From positions 1-36,694 of the forward strand of contig OMVB01000146.1 in assembly GCA_900314395.1 (NCBI GenBank): a stretch of DNA of 36,694 nt, read 5' to 3'. Positions 16,199 to 23,917 of the stretch are shown here, in pieces (within the stretch, counting starts at the first letter, position 1; each line of letters starts with the position of its first letter). The notes beneath the pieces were generated by a model, which saw only the letters and a list, made by a program, of their open reading frames with translations, made no database searches and had not been told where the DNA came from. A program made the position numbers and the translations under genes. The DNA is from an uncultured Prevotellaceae bacterium (GTDB taxonomy: Bacteria > Bacteroidota > Bacteroidia > Bacteroidales > UBA932).

Positions 16199-16214
16199 AT
16201 TGGTATAAAATTAT

Positions 16215-17270
16215 CTAAAATCTGAAACTCAGGTAAGCAAGGGTGACCCAGTCGTCCATGCCGATTCTGACACCGGACTCCGCATTAAACCGGATGTCGT
16301 TCAGAAGGGCGTTTATGCCAAGCTGGAACTTATCGTTAAAATTATAAATGACAGAGGCTCTGCCTACTGCGGTCAGGAACACCTTATTCTTAGATTTAAC
16401 CTCTTTGCTTATTTCTGTTGGATATACCGTACCGTCCGGTAAAGGTATTGCTGTGCTGATGGTTATGAAATTCTTGTTGAAAAACACTACCAGAGGGGCC
16501 GCCGATGCGTGAATCAGCAGTTTCCCCTGATTGGGAGTGTAGTTATACCCGTAGCCGACTCCTGCGGCAGCCTGATAAAAATCTATTGTCTTCATGCCGC
16601 CCAGCATTTGCATCAAAGCTTTGTTCTGAGCCTCAAGCTTCGCATTCAGGAAAACCCCGTAGGCTGTAACAGAGCCGGAAGAACGTTTCTGGATATAGCC
16701 GTTACCCATCGCCGCGGGCAGTGAATATCTTTTGGAATTCAAAACATAATAGCCGTTAATGATAGTGGCGCGCAGTTTTGTGTCTCCTTCATTGACATGC
16801 ATTACATCAGGTGTTGCCGATGCGTCAAGGGTTCCGCTAAGCCCTTCTGTGGTATGACTGCGCAATTCTACGCCTACACCGTTTGTGAGCAGGGATATAT
16901 TCAAGTCCCTGTAATACCCTTTGGAAACGTTTATGGAGTATTTTACAGACAGAGACCGGTATCCGAAGGCAACCGAAGTCTTGCCGTTAAGGCCGGACTT
17001 CATATTGATGTCGATGTCATTGTATGTTGGGATATTATGCCCGGTGACCGATGTGTTTATACCTGCGAAGGCGCTGCTTGCAGATACCATCCAGCCGTGT
17101 TTTGGCGGGGAAAGGAACAATGTATCTACGCCTGCCTTAGCACGATAGTCAAGAAAACGTCCTACAGCATCCAGGCTCTTTCCCAGCCAAGTGTCCTGTG
17201 CTTTCAGGTTGGCAGACGTAAAACCGGCAAAAAAAAGAATTCCAAATACCAGTGCAGAAAAACGCTTCAT
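16215..17270 (-). CDS. Outer-membrane beta-barrel protein, DUF4421-like
   Basis: 351 residues with a signal peptide (1-24, ending NLKAQ) and alternating hydrophobic/polar strands throughout, finishing with TLAYLSFRF, whose terminal Phe is the usual outer-membrane assembly signal. The segment FLDYRAKAGVDTLFL followed by many amphipathic strands resembles DUF4421, a Bacteroidota family of uncharacterised outer-membrane proteins; that assignment is tentative, while the barrel call is firmer. It is first in the leftward operon with the secreted dipeptidase, and shares an interlocked divergent promoter with the patatin operon. Confidence 0.75.
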   Translation of the reverse strand: MKRFSALVFGILFFAGFTSANLKAQDTWLGKSLDAVGRFLDYRAKAGVDTLFLSPPKHGWMVSASSAFAGINTSVTGHNIPTYNDIDINMKSGLNGKTSVAFGYRSLSVKYSINVSKGYYRDLNISLLTNGVGVELRSHTTEGLSGTLDASATPDVMHVNEGDTKLRATIINGYYVLNSKRYSLPAAMGNGYIQKRSSGSVTAYGVFLNAKLEAQNKALMQMLGGMKTIDFYQAAAGVGYGYNYTPNQGKLLIHASAAPLVVFFNKNFITISTAIPLPDGTVYPTEISKEVKSKNKVFLTAVGRASVIYNFNDKFQLGINALLNDIRFNAESGVRIGMDDWVTLAYLSFRF

Positions 17271-17291
17271 TAATTATGGTTTTATTAGGAA

Positions 17292-17322
17292 CAAATATAG
17301 GTTTTTTTTATATTTGTACAAA
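17292..17322 (-). promoter_or_regulatory. Promoter of the DUF4421 / C69 / DUF4491 / MgtC operon
   Basis: The minus strand has TTTG (17322-17319), 19 bases and TATATTTG (17299-17292), a perfect promoter, 21 bases before the ATG at 17270. Its spacer contains the -7 box of the opposite promoter. Confidence 0.7.
17309..17316 (+). promoter_or_regulatory. -7 box of the patatin operon
   Basis: TATATTTG on the plus strand, 16 bases before the ATG at 17333. It lies inside the spacer of the leftward promoter, so both cannot be occupied at once. Its -33 region has no TTTG (TTA instead), suggesting it is the weaker of the two. Confidence 0.55.
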
Positions 17323-17332
17323 CGTTTTTTAT

Positions 17333-18148
17333 ATGAAAAAAGTAGCTCTTGCCCTGGCCAGCGGCGGCCCGCGCGGATTCGCATACATCGGAGCAATAGA
17401 AGAATTGCTTTCCCGCGGGTACGAAATCACCTCTGTAGCAGGCGCATCCGCCGGCTCCCTTGTGGGCGGAGTCTTCGCCGCAGGCGGCCTGGAGGCGTTC
17501 AAAAACTGGCTGTACGGACTGGACCCGGCAAAGGTTGTGTCGCTGATGGACTTCAGCATCGGCAGGAATTATGTTGTCAAGGGAGACAAAGTCATGAATG
17601 CAATCAAGGGCATTGTACCCAACGTTAACATAGAAGATTTGTCCATTCCATATGCCGCTGTCGCAACTGATCTTTACACCGGAGAGGAAGTTGTTTTCAG
17701 GGAAGGGCCGCTGTTCGATGCCATCCGCGCGTCCATTTCCATCCCGTCAATGTTCCGTCCGGTAAAATGGAAAGGCCGTACGCTGGTAGACGGCGGCATG
17801 GTTAACACCCTGCCTATAAGCCTTGTTAAACGCACCCCTGGGGATATTCTGATAGCATTCAACGTGAATCAGATAGATGCAGCATCGCTGCCGGAAAAGT
17901 TCAGCCCGGACAAAACCCATATTACTGTGCTTCAACGGGGCTTCGGAATTATGAATGGTACCATAGCCAGAATGGCAATTGAACAGTATAAACCGGAAAT
18001 TCTTGTAAATTTGCCGTTCGATTCCTACCATGGCGTATACGGCTACTCCCATGCAAAGGAAATCGCAGAAAAAGGCCGCGCCCTCATGGCCGCTGCCCTT
18101 GATGAATATGAATCAAACAGAAGAAACTATGAATACTCCAGTAAATGA
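17333..18148 (+). CDS. Patatin-like phospholipase (RssA type)
   Basis: 271 residues from ATG 17333; a longer upstream frame is excluded by the promoter box. The patatin catalytic elements are all present: the oxyanion glycine loop ASGGPRGFAYIGA (about 9-21), the nucleophile motif GASAG (Ser near residue 42) and the catalytic Asp in DGGMVNTLP (about 150). It is a cytoplasmic serine lipase/acyl hydrolase of the small RssA-like class; a substrate cannot be deduced. It opens a four-gene rightward operon, and its end overlaps the start of the flavin reductase gene by 20 bases, indicating translational coupling. Confidence 0.92.
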   Translation: MKKVALALASGGPRGFAYIGAIEELLSRGYEITSVAGASAGSLVGGVFAAGGLEAFKNWLYGLDPAKVVSLMDFSIGRNYVVKGDKVMNAIKGIVPNVNIEDLSIPYAAVATDLYTGEEVVFREGPLFDAIRASISIPSMFRPVKWKGRTLVDGGMVNTLPISLVKRTPGDILIAFNVNQIDAASLPEKFSPDKTHITVLQRGFGIMNGTIARMAIEQYKPEILVNLPFDSYHGVYGYSHAKEIAEKGRALMAAALDEYESNRRNYEYSSK

Positions 18149-18713
18149 TGTCGCAGGACGCAAGAACTTTGGTTCAGCACACGCCCTTGTTACAACACCC
18201 CAGCCTTGCGTAATGATTGCAACCTGGGACAAAGACAAGAACCCTGATGTAATGATGGCCGCCTGGGCCGGACAGCTGGATTACAAGCAGATTGTGATTA
18301 GCCTTTCCAAGCACAAAACAACTGAGAATCTGGAACTTACAAAGGCCTTCACCATCAGCTTCGCAGATGAAAAGACAGTTGTAGAGTCTGATTACTTTGG
18401 CATGGTAAGCGGAAACAAAGTGCCGGACAAAGTAAAGAAAGCAGGCTTCACCGTTACCCCCAGCCCCAATGTAGACGCACCTATCATAGACCAGTATCCT
18501 CTTACGCTTGAGTGCAAGGTGGTAAGCTTTGAGGACGGCTGCCTCATTGGAGAAATCATCAACATGAGCGCAGACGAAAGCATCCTTACAGACGGCAAGG
18601 TAGATCTTGCAAAACTTAAACCCATCGTATTTGATGCTTCAGGCGTTTGCTACCGCGCCCTTGGAGACGTTGTAGGTGCAGCCTGGGGCGCAGGAAAAGC
18701 ATTGGCAGAATAA
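18129..18713 (+). CDS. Flavin reductase-like FMN-binding protein
   Basis: 194 residues from ATG 18129, inside the end of the patatin gene; the frame continues upstream only as patatin shadow. The sequence fits the flavin reductase/DIM6-NTAB split-barrel family: a TTPQPCVMIATW strand, then NPDVMMAAWAGQLDYKQ (the FMN phosphate region) and VISLSKHKTTENL. Such proteins bind FMN and reduce flavins or act as simple oxidoreductases with an unknown partner. The operon context (patatin, BASS transporter, esterase) does not identify that partner. Confidence 0.88.
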   Translation: MNTPVNDVAGRKNFGSAHALVTTPQPCVMIATWDKDKNPDVMMAAWAGQLDYKQIVISLSKHKTTENLELTKAFTISFADEKTVVESDYFGMVSGNKVPDKVKKAGFTVTPSPNVDAPIIDQYPLTLECKVVSFEDGCLIGEIINMSADESILTDGKVDLAKLKPIVFDASGVCYRALGDVVGAAWGAGKALAE

Positions 18714-18725
18714 TCGCTGGCAAAG

Positions 18726-19577
18726 ATGAATACAATCTGGATAGTTCTGCCGATCCTGACACTTTTGATGTTCGACCTTGGCCTGACGCTCAAGCTGGGG
18801 GACTTCAAAGAGGTGTTTAAAAAGCCTTGGCCCATTGCAGTCGCCCTTTTCGGGCAGCTGTTGCTGCTGCCGGCCATAGCCATCGGGCTGGCCTGGCTGT
18901 TCAAGCTGCCGCCGGTCTTTTTCATCGGGCTTGTTCTGATAGCATGCTGCCCCGGCGGAAGTTCATCCAACGTATTCTCCAAACTGGCCGGCGGAGACGT
19001 GGCATTGTCGGTCATCCTGACCACTCTGAGCAGCATAATCACCCTTTTCACCATTCCGATAGTGATGAGTTACGCTACGGAACTGGTTGGCAGGAGCGTG
19101 GGTATCACCCTTCCCGTAGGGAACCTTATTAAGCAGAATCTTCTGCTGATGCTGCTACCGGTGGTCCTTGGCATCGCGATGCACTATCTTTGGCCCAAGG
19201 GCGCAGAAAAAACGGACAAGTTCCTTACCCGGCTGGCGTTTCCGCTGCTTATGGTGCTGATAACCATATTCTTCATCCAGCACTATCGGACAATATTTGA
19301 CAATCTGGGAGTGCTTGGCGTTTGCGTGACGGCCCTTATCCTGCTTGCAATCGGCTGCTCGTCCCTGCTGTCAAGGCTGGTCCGCACCGGTGCAAGACAA
19401 AGGCGCACCGTGGTGATAGAGGTGGGGATGCAGAACGCCGCCCAGGCCATTGCAATAGCCTCAAGCCCTTTTATATTTGCCGATGAAGTCATGGCCATCC
19501 CGGCCATCCTGTACTCTCTGATAATGAACATTGTCCTGCTTATTTATGTGGGATTAGTAAGGAGAAAAACTAATTAA
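18726..19577 (+). CDS. Bile acid:sodium symporter (BASS) family transporter
   Basis: 283 residues, nine to ten membrane helices and the family hallmark ACCPGGSSSNVFSKLAGGD (about 74-92), which contributes to sodium and substrate binding in ASBT-type proteins, followed by a second cross-over region near EVGMQNAAQAIAIA (about 236-249). It should import an organic anion with Na+ across the inner membrane. Bacterial BASS members carry varied substrates (bile acids, pantoate and others), and nothing here shows that bile acids are the cargo. The gene lies 12 bases after the flavin reductase and 10 bases before the secreted esterase. Confidence 0.92.
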   Translation: MNTIWIVLPILTLLMFDLGLTLKLGDFKEVFKKPWPIAVALFGQLLLLPAIAIGLAWLFKLPPVFFIGLVLIACCPGGSSSNVFSKLAGGDVALSVILTTLSSIITLFTIPIVMSYATELVGRSVGITLPVGNLIKQNLLLMLLPVVLGIAMHYLWPKGAEKTDKFLTRLAFPLLMVLITIFFIQHYRTIFDNLGVLGVCVTALILLAIGCSSLLSRLVRTGARQRRTVVIEVGMQNAAQAIAIASSPFIFADEVMAIPAILYSLIMNIVLLIYVGLVRRKTN

Positions 19578-19587
19578 ATACCTATCA

Positions 19588-20448
19588 ATGAGAAAGTTAA
19601 CTATTACCCTTATCCTTTGCGTGGTGACTGCTTTCGCAGCCGTGGCACAGAGCCGTATCATTACCGATACCCTCAGCAGCAAAGTTCTTGGCAAAGACGT
19701 TCCCTTCAATGTCTACCTGCCTGCAGGCTATGACAAGAGCGACGCCCAGTACCCTGTGGTTTACCTTCTTCACGGACTTTACGGTAACCATACCGATTGG
19801 GCCAATACCGGCCGCCTGAAGCTTGTCGCAGACCTTCTGATTGCCTCCGGAGAGGCCGTGCCTATGGTTATCCTTATGCCCTGCGCCGGTGACGAGGACG
19901 TTCACCATGTGCAGAACGGCTACTTTAACATGCCAGGCTGCAATTACGAGGACTTCTTCTTCCAGGAGTTCCTGCCTGCCGCAGAGAAGAAATACCGCTG
20001 CATCGGCGACAAAGAGCACCGTGCCGTAATGGGCCTTTCAATGGGTGGCGGCGGAAGCACCGTTTACTGCCAGAGGCACCCGGACATGTTCTCCAGCTGC
20101 TATGCAATGAGCGCCTGGCTGGACCTGAACGAGGGTGACAAGCGTACCGACCTTGCAGAGACAGACAAGCTCTACATTGTGGCAAAGTCCGTCATGGACA
20201 ATTCCGCCCTTAACTTTATAGACAACGCCGATGATGCTACGCTTGCCAAGCTTAAGACCGTAAAGTGGTTCTTTGACTGCGGCGACGATGACGGCCTTCT
20301 GGACCTTTCCGTCCAGCTTCATATCAAGATGGTTCGCAAGGGAATCCGGAACGAGCTTCGCGTACGCGATGGCGCACACACGTGGGAATACTGGCACACG
20401 GCACTGTACAATTCGCTGCCCTTCGCCAGCCGCAATTTCGCTAAATAG
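19588..20448 (+). CDS. Secreted alpha/beta-hydrolase esterase (esterase D / tributyrin esterase type)
   Basis: 286 residues: signal peptide (1-20, ending AVAQ), then an esterase D-type domain with PVVYLLHGLYGNHTDW (oxyanion region), the nucleophile motif GLSMGG (Ser near 151), DCGDDDGLL (acid) and DGAHTWEYW (catalytic His near 270). Relatives include S-formylglutathione hydrolase-like and feruloyl/acetyl esterases; export suggests action on periplasmic or external esters such as acylated sugars. It ends the patatin operon. Its stop codon TAG is inside the stem of the shared terminator. Confidence 0.92.
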   Translation: MRKLTITLILCVVTAFAAVAQSRIITDTLSSKVLGKDVPFNVYLPAGYDKSDAQYPVVYLLHGLYGNHTDWANTGRLKLVADLLIASGEAVPMVILMPCAGDEDVHHVQNGYFNMPGCNYEDFFFQEFLPAAEKKYRCIGDKEHRAVMGLSMGGGGSTVYCQRHPDMFSSCYAMSAWLDLNEGDKRTDLAETDKLYIVAKSVMDNSALNFIDNADDATLAKLKTVKWFFDCGDDDGLLDLSVQLHIKMVRKGIRNELRVRDGAHTWEYWHTALYNSLPFASRNFAK

Positions 20449-20480
20449 AAAAAAGCCGCAATCTGCGGCTTTTTCTATTT
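20443..20480. terminator. Bidirectional terminator shared by two convergent operons
   Basis: An 18-base arm (20443-20460) pairs with a 17-base arm (20464-20480) around the loop ATC, with one bulged A. The core GCCGCA/TGCGGC is flanked by A6 and T5, so it works as an intrinsic terminator in both directions. Both convergent stop codons, TAG at 20446-20448 (plus) and TAG at 20477-20475 (minus), are within the stem. Confidence 0.85.
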
Positions 20481-21836
20481 GCAAATCATTATATCCAGAA
20501 TCATCTTGTCCGTTTCCCGCATACCCCGGGAGCCGATGAGCCCAAGATTCCGGATTGTTTTTTCTATGTCTTTGTCTATTATGCCGTCCGTCTCCGAGGC
20601 GCAGATTCCGCGCATGGCCAGGACGCTGGACTGGACTGCGCTGGAAACTCCGGAGGCAACCTTCATGGCACAGCCTACCTTGGCCCCGTCGCAAACCATT
20701 CCGGTAATGTTGCCCACCATGTTCTTTATGGCGGCGCAGATTTGCTCGTAGTCGCCTCCCTGCAGGTAGACAATGCCGCAGGAGGAGCCCGTAGAGGCTA
20801 TTACGCAGCCGCAGAGCGCAGACAGCTTGCCAAGGTGGCTCTTAATGTGTATAGCCACCAGGTTGCTCAGGATAAGCGCGCGTGCAAGGCGCTCGTCGTC
20901 AATGTTATAACGCAGTGCATAAGCTATTACAGGCATACTTACCGTAATGCCCTGGTTGCCGCTGCCGGAGTTGCTCATGGCCGGCATTGTACAGCCGGCC
21001 ATTCGGGCGTCCGAGGCAGCGGCGGTGAGCCCCATGGCGTAACTCATGAAGTCGTCCCCGAACACTTCCTTCTGGTTTTCCCGGATGCTCTTTCCAACTC
21101 GCAGGCCGTAATCCCCGGCAAGGCCTTCCTTGGCCAGGGCCAGATTCAGGGTACGGTCTTCCAGAATGAACTTAATATCCTGGTAATCAGCTGTTAATGC
21201 AAATTCATGGATTTCTTTTACCGTGAGGCCGATGTTATTCCCAGTGCTCTCTTTCGCCGCTGCAGCAGACTCTGCGTTCATCAGAATCTTGTCCTCAAAG
21301 GTTGTGCGCACTATCTTGTCGTGGTCGTCCTCAATCACAGCGCTGGCCTCTGTGCCGCCTTTGCGGGTGGTGTATTCCGCGCTGGCTTTCCCGGCGCCAA
21401 GCCTTACTGTGGCCTTGACGTAAAGAAGGTGCTCCGTGTCTGCAATCTTTACCTTTATCCTCTTGTCTGCCAGGAGTTTGCGAGCGCGTGCAACGGCGTC
21501 CGGGTTAACTCCCTGGAGCACCTCCAGGCCCTTGTCCGCATGGCCGCAGACTGCGCCAAGGGTGGCGGCAATGGGCAGGCCGATCATCCCTGTTCCGGGA
21601 ATTCCCACGCCCATCGCGTTCTTAAGGATGTTCCCGCTTACCTCCAAATCTATCTGGAAGTTGGCGGTGAGCCTCCAGAGGCTGCAACTGGCGTTGGAGC
21701 AGGCCGTACCGTTGTCGGCCAGAATCTCTACGGCCTTGGCAACGGCAAGGGCCACTGCGATAGGCTCCGTACATCCCAGGGCCGGTTTTACCTCCCTGTT
21801 GATAAGGTCAATGATTTCCTGTTCTCTTTTGGTCAT
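20475..21836 (-). CDS. cyuA: L-cysteine desulfidase family protein (UPF0597/CyuA/YhaM)
   Basis: 453 residues of the UPF0597 family. The N-terminal REVKPALGCTEPIAVALA carries the conserved Cys-Thr-Glu-Pro, and GSGNQGITVSMPV (about 280-292) and further conserved Cys (GCAMKVASG, ALCGCVIAS) match the predicted Fe-S ligands. Archaeal and enterobacterial relatives (CyuA) break down L-cysteine to pyruvate, ammonia and sulfide in the cytoplasm with a [4Fe-4S] cluster, like serine dehydratase. It is the last gene of the leftward AraC operon, 4 bases after the metallophosphoesterase gene. Confidence 0.9.
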   Translation of the reverse strand: MTKREQEIIDLINREVKPALGCTEPIAVALAVAKAVEILADNGTACSNASCSLWRLTANFQIDLEVSGNILKNAMGVGIPGTGMIGLPIAATLGAVCGHADKGLEVLQGVNPDAVARARKLLADKRIKVKIADTEHLLYVKATVRLGAGKASAEYTTRKGGTEASAVIEDDHDKIVRTTFEDKILMNAESAAAAKESTGNNIGLTVKEIHEFALTADYQDIKFILEDRTLNLALAKEGLAGDYGLRVGKSIRENQKEVFGDDFMSYAMGLTAAASDARMAGCTMPAMSNSGSGNQGITVSMPVIAYALRYNIDDERLARALILSNLVAIHIKSHLGKLSALCGCVIASTGSSCGIVYLQGGDYEQICAAIKNMVGNITGMVCDGAKVGCAMKVASGVSSAVQSSVLAMRGICASETDGIIDKDIEKTIRNLGLIGSRGMRETDKMILDIMICK

Positions 21837-21840
21837 GGCG

Positions 21841-22929
21841 TTATTTCTTGTGAAGTGTTAGCAATGTTATTTGCGGATATGAACCTACGCGGAAGGGGAG
21901 TATACCTCCTATTCCTTCCGATACATAGATGGCGCGGCCGTCGTCAGAAACGTACTTGCCGCCCCACTCCTTGAACAGCAGCGCTGCGGGCGAAAGGCCC
22001 AGTATTTTAAGCTGCATTGCATGGGTATGCCCGGAGAGGGTAAGCTGCACGTCAGACTCCGGCAAAACCTCTGATTTCCAATGCTTTGGGTCGTGAGTCA
22101 GCAGTATTTTAAAGGATCCTTCCGGGGCGCCTTCAAGGGCTTTTGCAAGATCTCCCCTGGAGATAAAGAAATTTTTGCTGGTGTTCTCTACACCTGCAAG
22201 AACAAGCGAGTCCGCACCGTGGCGGATAAGCGTATGGGAGTTGTTAAGGACAGTCCAACCGGCGCTCTCTTCAAGGCTGCAAAGCCTGTTGAAATTCTCA
22301 TCGACACTGGCTTTGTCGAACCCGTAATCATGATTGCCGGTAACGGCAAAAACACCGTCGGTCGCGTGCAGGCGGGAAAGGTCTTTAAGGAAGGCATCGG
22401 CCTCTGAGGGATAAACATTTACAAGGTCCCCGGTAAAGACGATAAGGTCCGGTTTAAGGGCCAGGACGGAGTCTACAACGCGGCCCGGGAAGTCGCTGCT
22501 GCGGCTGTAGCTGCCAAGGTGGAAATCGGACAGATGAACAATCCTGTAGCCGTCGAATGCAGATGGAAGTGCCTCAAACTCAATTACTTCTTCCTTAATT
22601 TGCAGCCGATGGAAGCCGATGGTCATACCGTAAACGAAGAACAGGATCACTGCGCCTGCAAGTATAAAAGCGGCTTTTTTGCCGATGAGTCTGTGGAAGA
22701 GGGCGAAGACCATTTTGGGCAGCACAAACACAAGGACAAGGCTGTAAGTGGCGCGCATGAAGAAGGTGTGCCAAAGGCCGCTGACCGCGCCTATAACGCA
22801 CAGGCCCAGCAGCAGGGTAGGGAGCCACCATACAAGGGACTTCCAGCCTTTTCCGCGGAAGAATTGTTTCCAAAGGTACCAGTCGGTCAGAAGTACCAGC
22901 GCGCTTGCGAGAATACCGGGTATAAACAT
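21841..22929 (-). CDS. Membrane-anchored metallophosphoesterase
   Basis: 362 residues. Four hydrophobic segments (about 1-20, 33-55, 60-80, 85-107) precede a calcineurin-like phosphoesterase domain (about 125-362). The metal-binding blocks appear in order: SDFHLG, FTGDLVN, TGNHDYG, LLTHDP and LSGHTHAMQL. The family (YaeI/YkuE-like) includes lipid A or UDP-glucosamine-type phosphohydrolases and others of unknown substrate; the membrane anchor suggests a lipid-linked phosphate. It lies 2 bases after the AraC gene and 4 bases before the cysteine desulfidase gene, so the three are one operon. Confidence 0.9.
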   Translation of the reverse strand: MFIPGILASALVLLTDWYLWKQFFRGKGWKSLVWWLPTLLLGLCVIGAVSGLWHTFFMRATYSLVLVFVLPKMVFALFHRLIGKKAAFILAGAVILFFVYGMTIGFHRLQIKEEVIEFEALPSAFDGYRIVHLSDFHLGSYSRSSDFPGRVVDSVLALKPDLIVFTGDLVNVYPSEADAFLKDLSRLHATDGVFAVTGNHDYGFDKASVDENFNRLCSLEESAGWTVLNNSHTLIRHGADSLVLAGVENTSKNFFISRGDLAKALEGAPEGSFKILLTHDPKHWKSEVLPESDVQLTLSGHTHAMQLKILGLSPAALLFKEWGGKYVSDDGRAIYVSEGIGGILPFRVGSYPQITLLTLHKK

Positions 22930-22931
22930 TT

Positions 22932-23771
22932 TTATTTTTCTTTCCTGAATGCCCTGGGAGACTTTCCAAGGCGTATTTTTACAAATTTACCGAAGGACGA
23001 CATGTTGGGGAAGCCGAACTGTACGGACAGCTCCTTGATGCCGGTGGTGGAGAATTCCAGCTCCTGGCGGATGTGGCTGGCGACGTTGTTCAGAATCAGT
23101 TCATGTGCGCTGATTCCGCATACATCGTTGGTTACGGCGGAAAGGTATTTTGGCGTCACAAAGAGGGCGTCTGCGTAATGCTTCAGGGACCTCTCGCGGC
23201 CGCCGCTTTCTGCCAGCATCTCCATGAACTTCTTGAAAATGACGTCCTTGCTGCGTACATTCCTGTCTTCTGCCATAACAAGGTCTCGGTTAAGGATTAC
23301 GCACAGCTCGTAGATTACGCACTGGAGCAGGGCGCGGATAATCTCGTCATAATAGAATCCGCGCGGAGTGCGCAGCTTGCCTTCTATTACGCGGTAATAG
23401 TTGGAGGTGAGTTCGCGGTCCTGGTCGCTAAGATGGAAGACCGGGTTGCTGCGCGCATACATTAGGATACTCCATACGTTGCGTCCGGTGCGGATGCTCT
23501 CCAGGAACGACTTGTATTCTACTCCAAGGTATTTTATGTCTTTGCTGTTTCCTTTATCTGCGTCCGATGCGCCCAGGTTGACTCCCGGAGGCAGAATCAG
23601 GATGTCTCCCGTACTGATCCTGTACTTCTTGCCACTAAGTCTTATGCTGAAGGAGCCGCTGTCGCAGATGCTAAGGAGTACCATCCCGCCTTCTTCTGAA
23701 TAGGCGGTGTTGTACAGGTCGCATGCTTCTTCCATGCTTTTTGGTATGACGATGTCCGATTGCAGGGGCAT
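22932..23771 (-). CDS. AraC-family transcriptional regulator
   Basis: 279 residues: an N-terminal cupin-like sensor half (about 20-120, with GDILILPPG) and a C-terminal AraC DNA-binding domain (about 185-279) with two helix-turn-helix units, the second being IKELSVQFGFPNMSSFGKFV and the tail RLGKSPRAFR. This half-and-half layout is typical of ligand-sensing AraC activators. It is the first gene of a leftward operon with the metallophosphoesterase and cysteine desulfidase, and is divergent from the FadL porin gene, so either is a possible target. The effector is unknown. Confidence 0.9.
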   Translation of the reverse strand: MPLQSDIVIPKSMEEACDLYNTAYSEEGGMVLLSICDSGSFSIRLSGKKYRISTGDILILPPGVNLGASDADKGNSKDIKYLGVEYKSFLESIRTGRNVWSILMYARSNPVFHLSDQDRELTSNYYRVIEGKLRTPRGFYYDEIIRALLQCVIYELCVILNRDLVMAEDRNVRSKDVIFKKFMEMLAESGGRERSLKHYADALFVTPKYLSAVTNDVCGISAHELILNNVASHIRQELEFSTTGIKELSVQFGFPNMSSFGKFVKIRLGKSPRAFRKEK

Positions 23772-23806
23772 TTTGGATAATAATTAGATTATACTGGTCA
23801 TTTTTG

Positions 23807-23814
23807 CAAAGTTA
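23807..23814 (-). promoter_or_regulatory. -7 box of the AraC operon
   Basis: The minus strand reads TAACTTTG, matching TAnnTTTG, 35 bases before the ATG at 23771. No clear -33 TTTG is seen 19-21 bases upstream. Confidence 0.5.
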
Positions 23815-23881
23815 GGGATTAATTTTGAATATTGTAGTGCTTTTGACCACTTTGTTGCGAAAATTTATAAAAAATTCGCCA

Positions 23882-23889
23882 TACCTTTG
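23882..23889 (+). promoter_or_regulatory. -7 box of the FadL porin gene
   Basis: TACCTTTG matches TAnnTTTG and lies 28 bases before the ATG at 23918. The nearest TTG (23855-23857) is 24 bases upstream, wider than the usual 19-21, so the promoter may depend on an activator such as the divergently encoded AraC protein. Confidence 0.5.
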
Positions 23890-23917
23890 CCGCCGTGAAT
23901 TTAAAACCTAAACCTTT

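Noticed and set aside
21207..21974. Long plus-strand frame opposite the cysteine desulfidase gene (255 codons)
   Set aside because: It mirrors a strongly supported gene on the other strand and its translation has no domain features.
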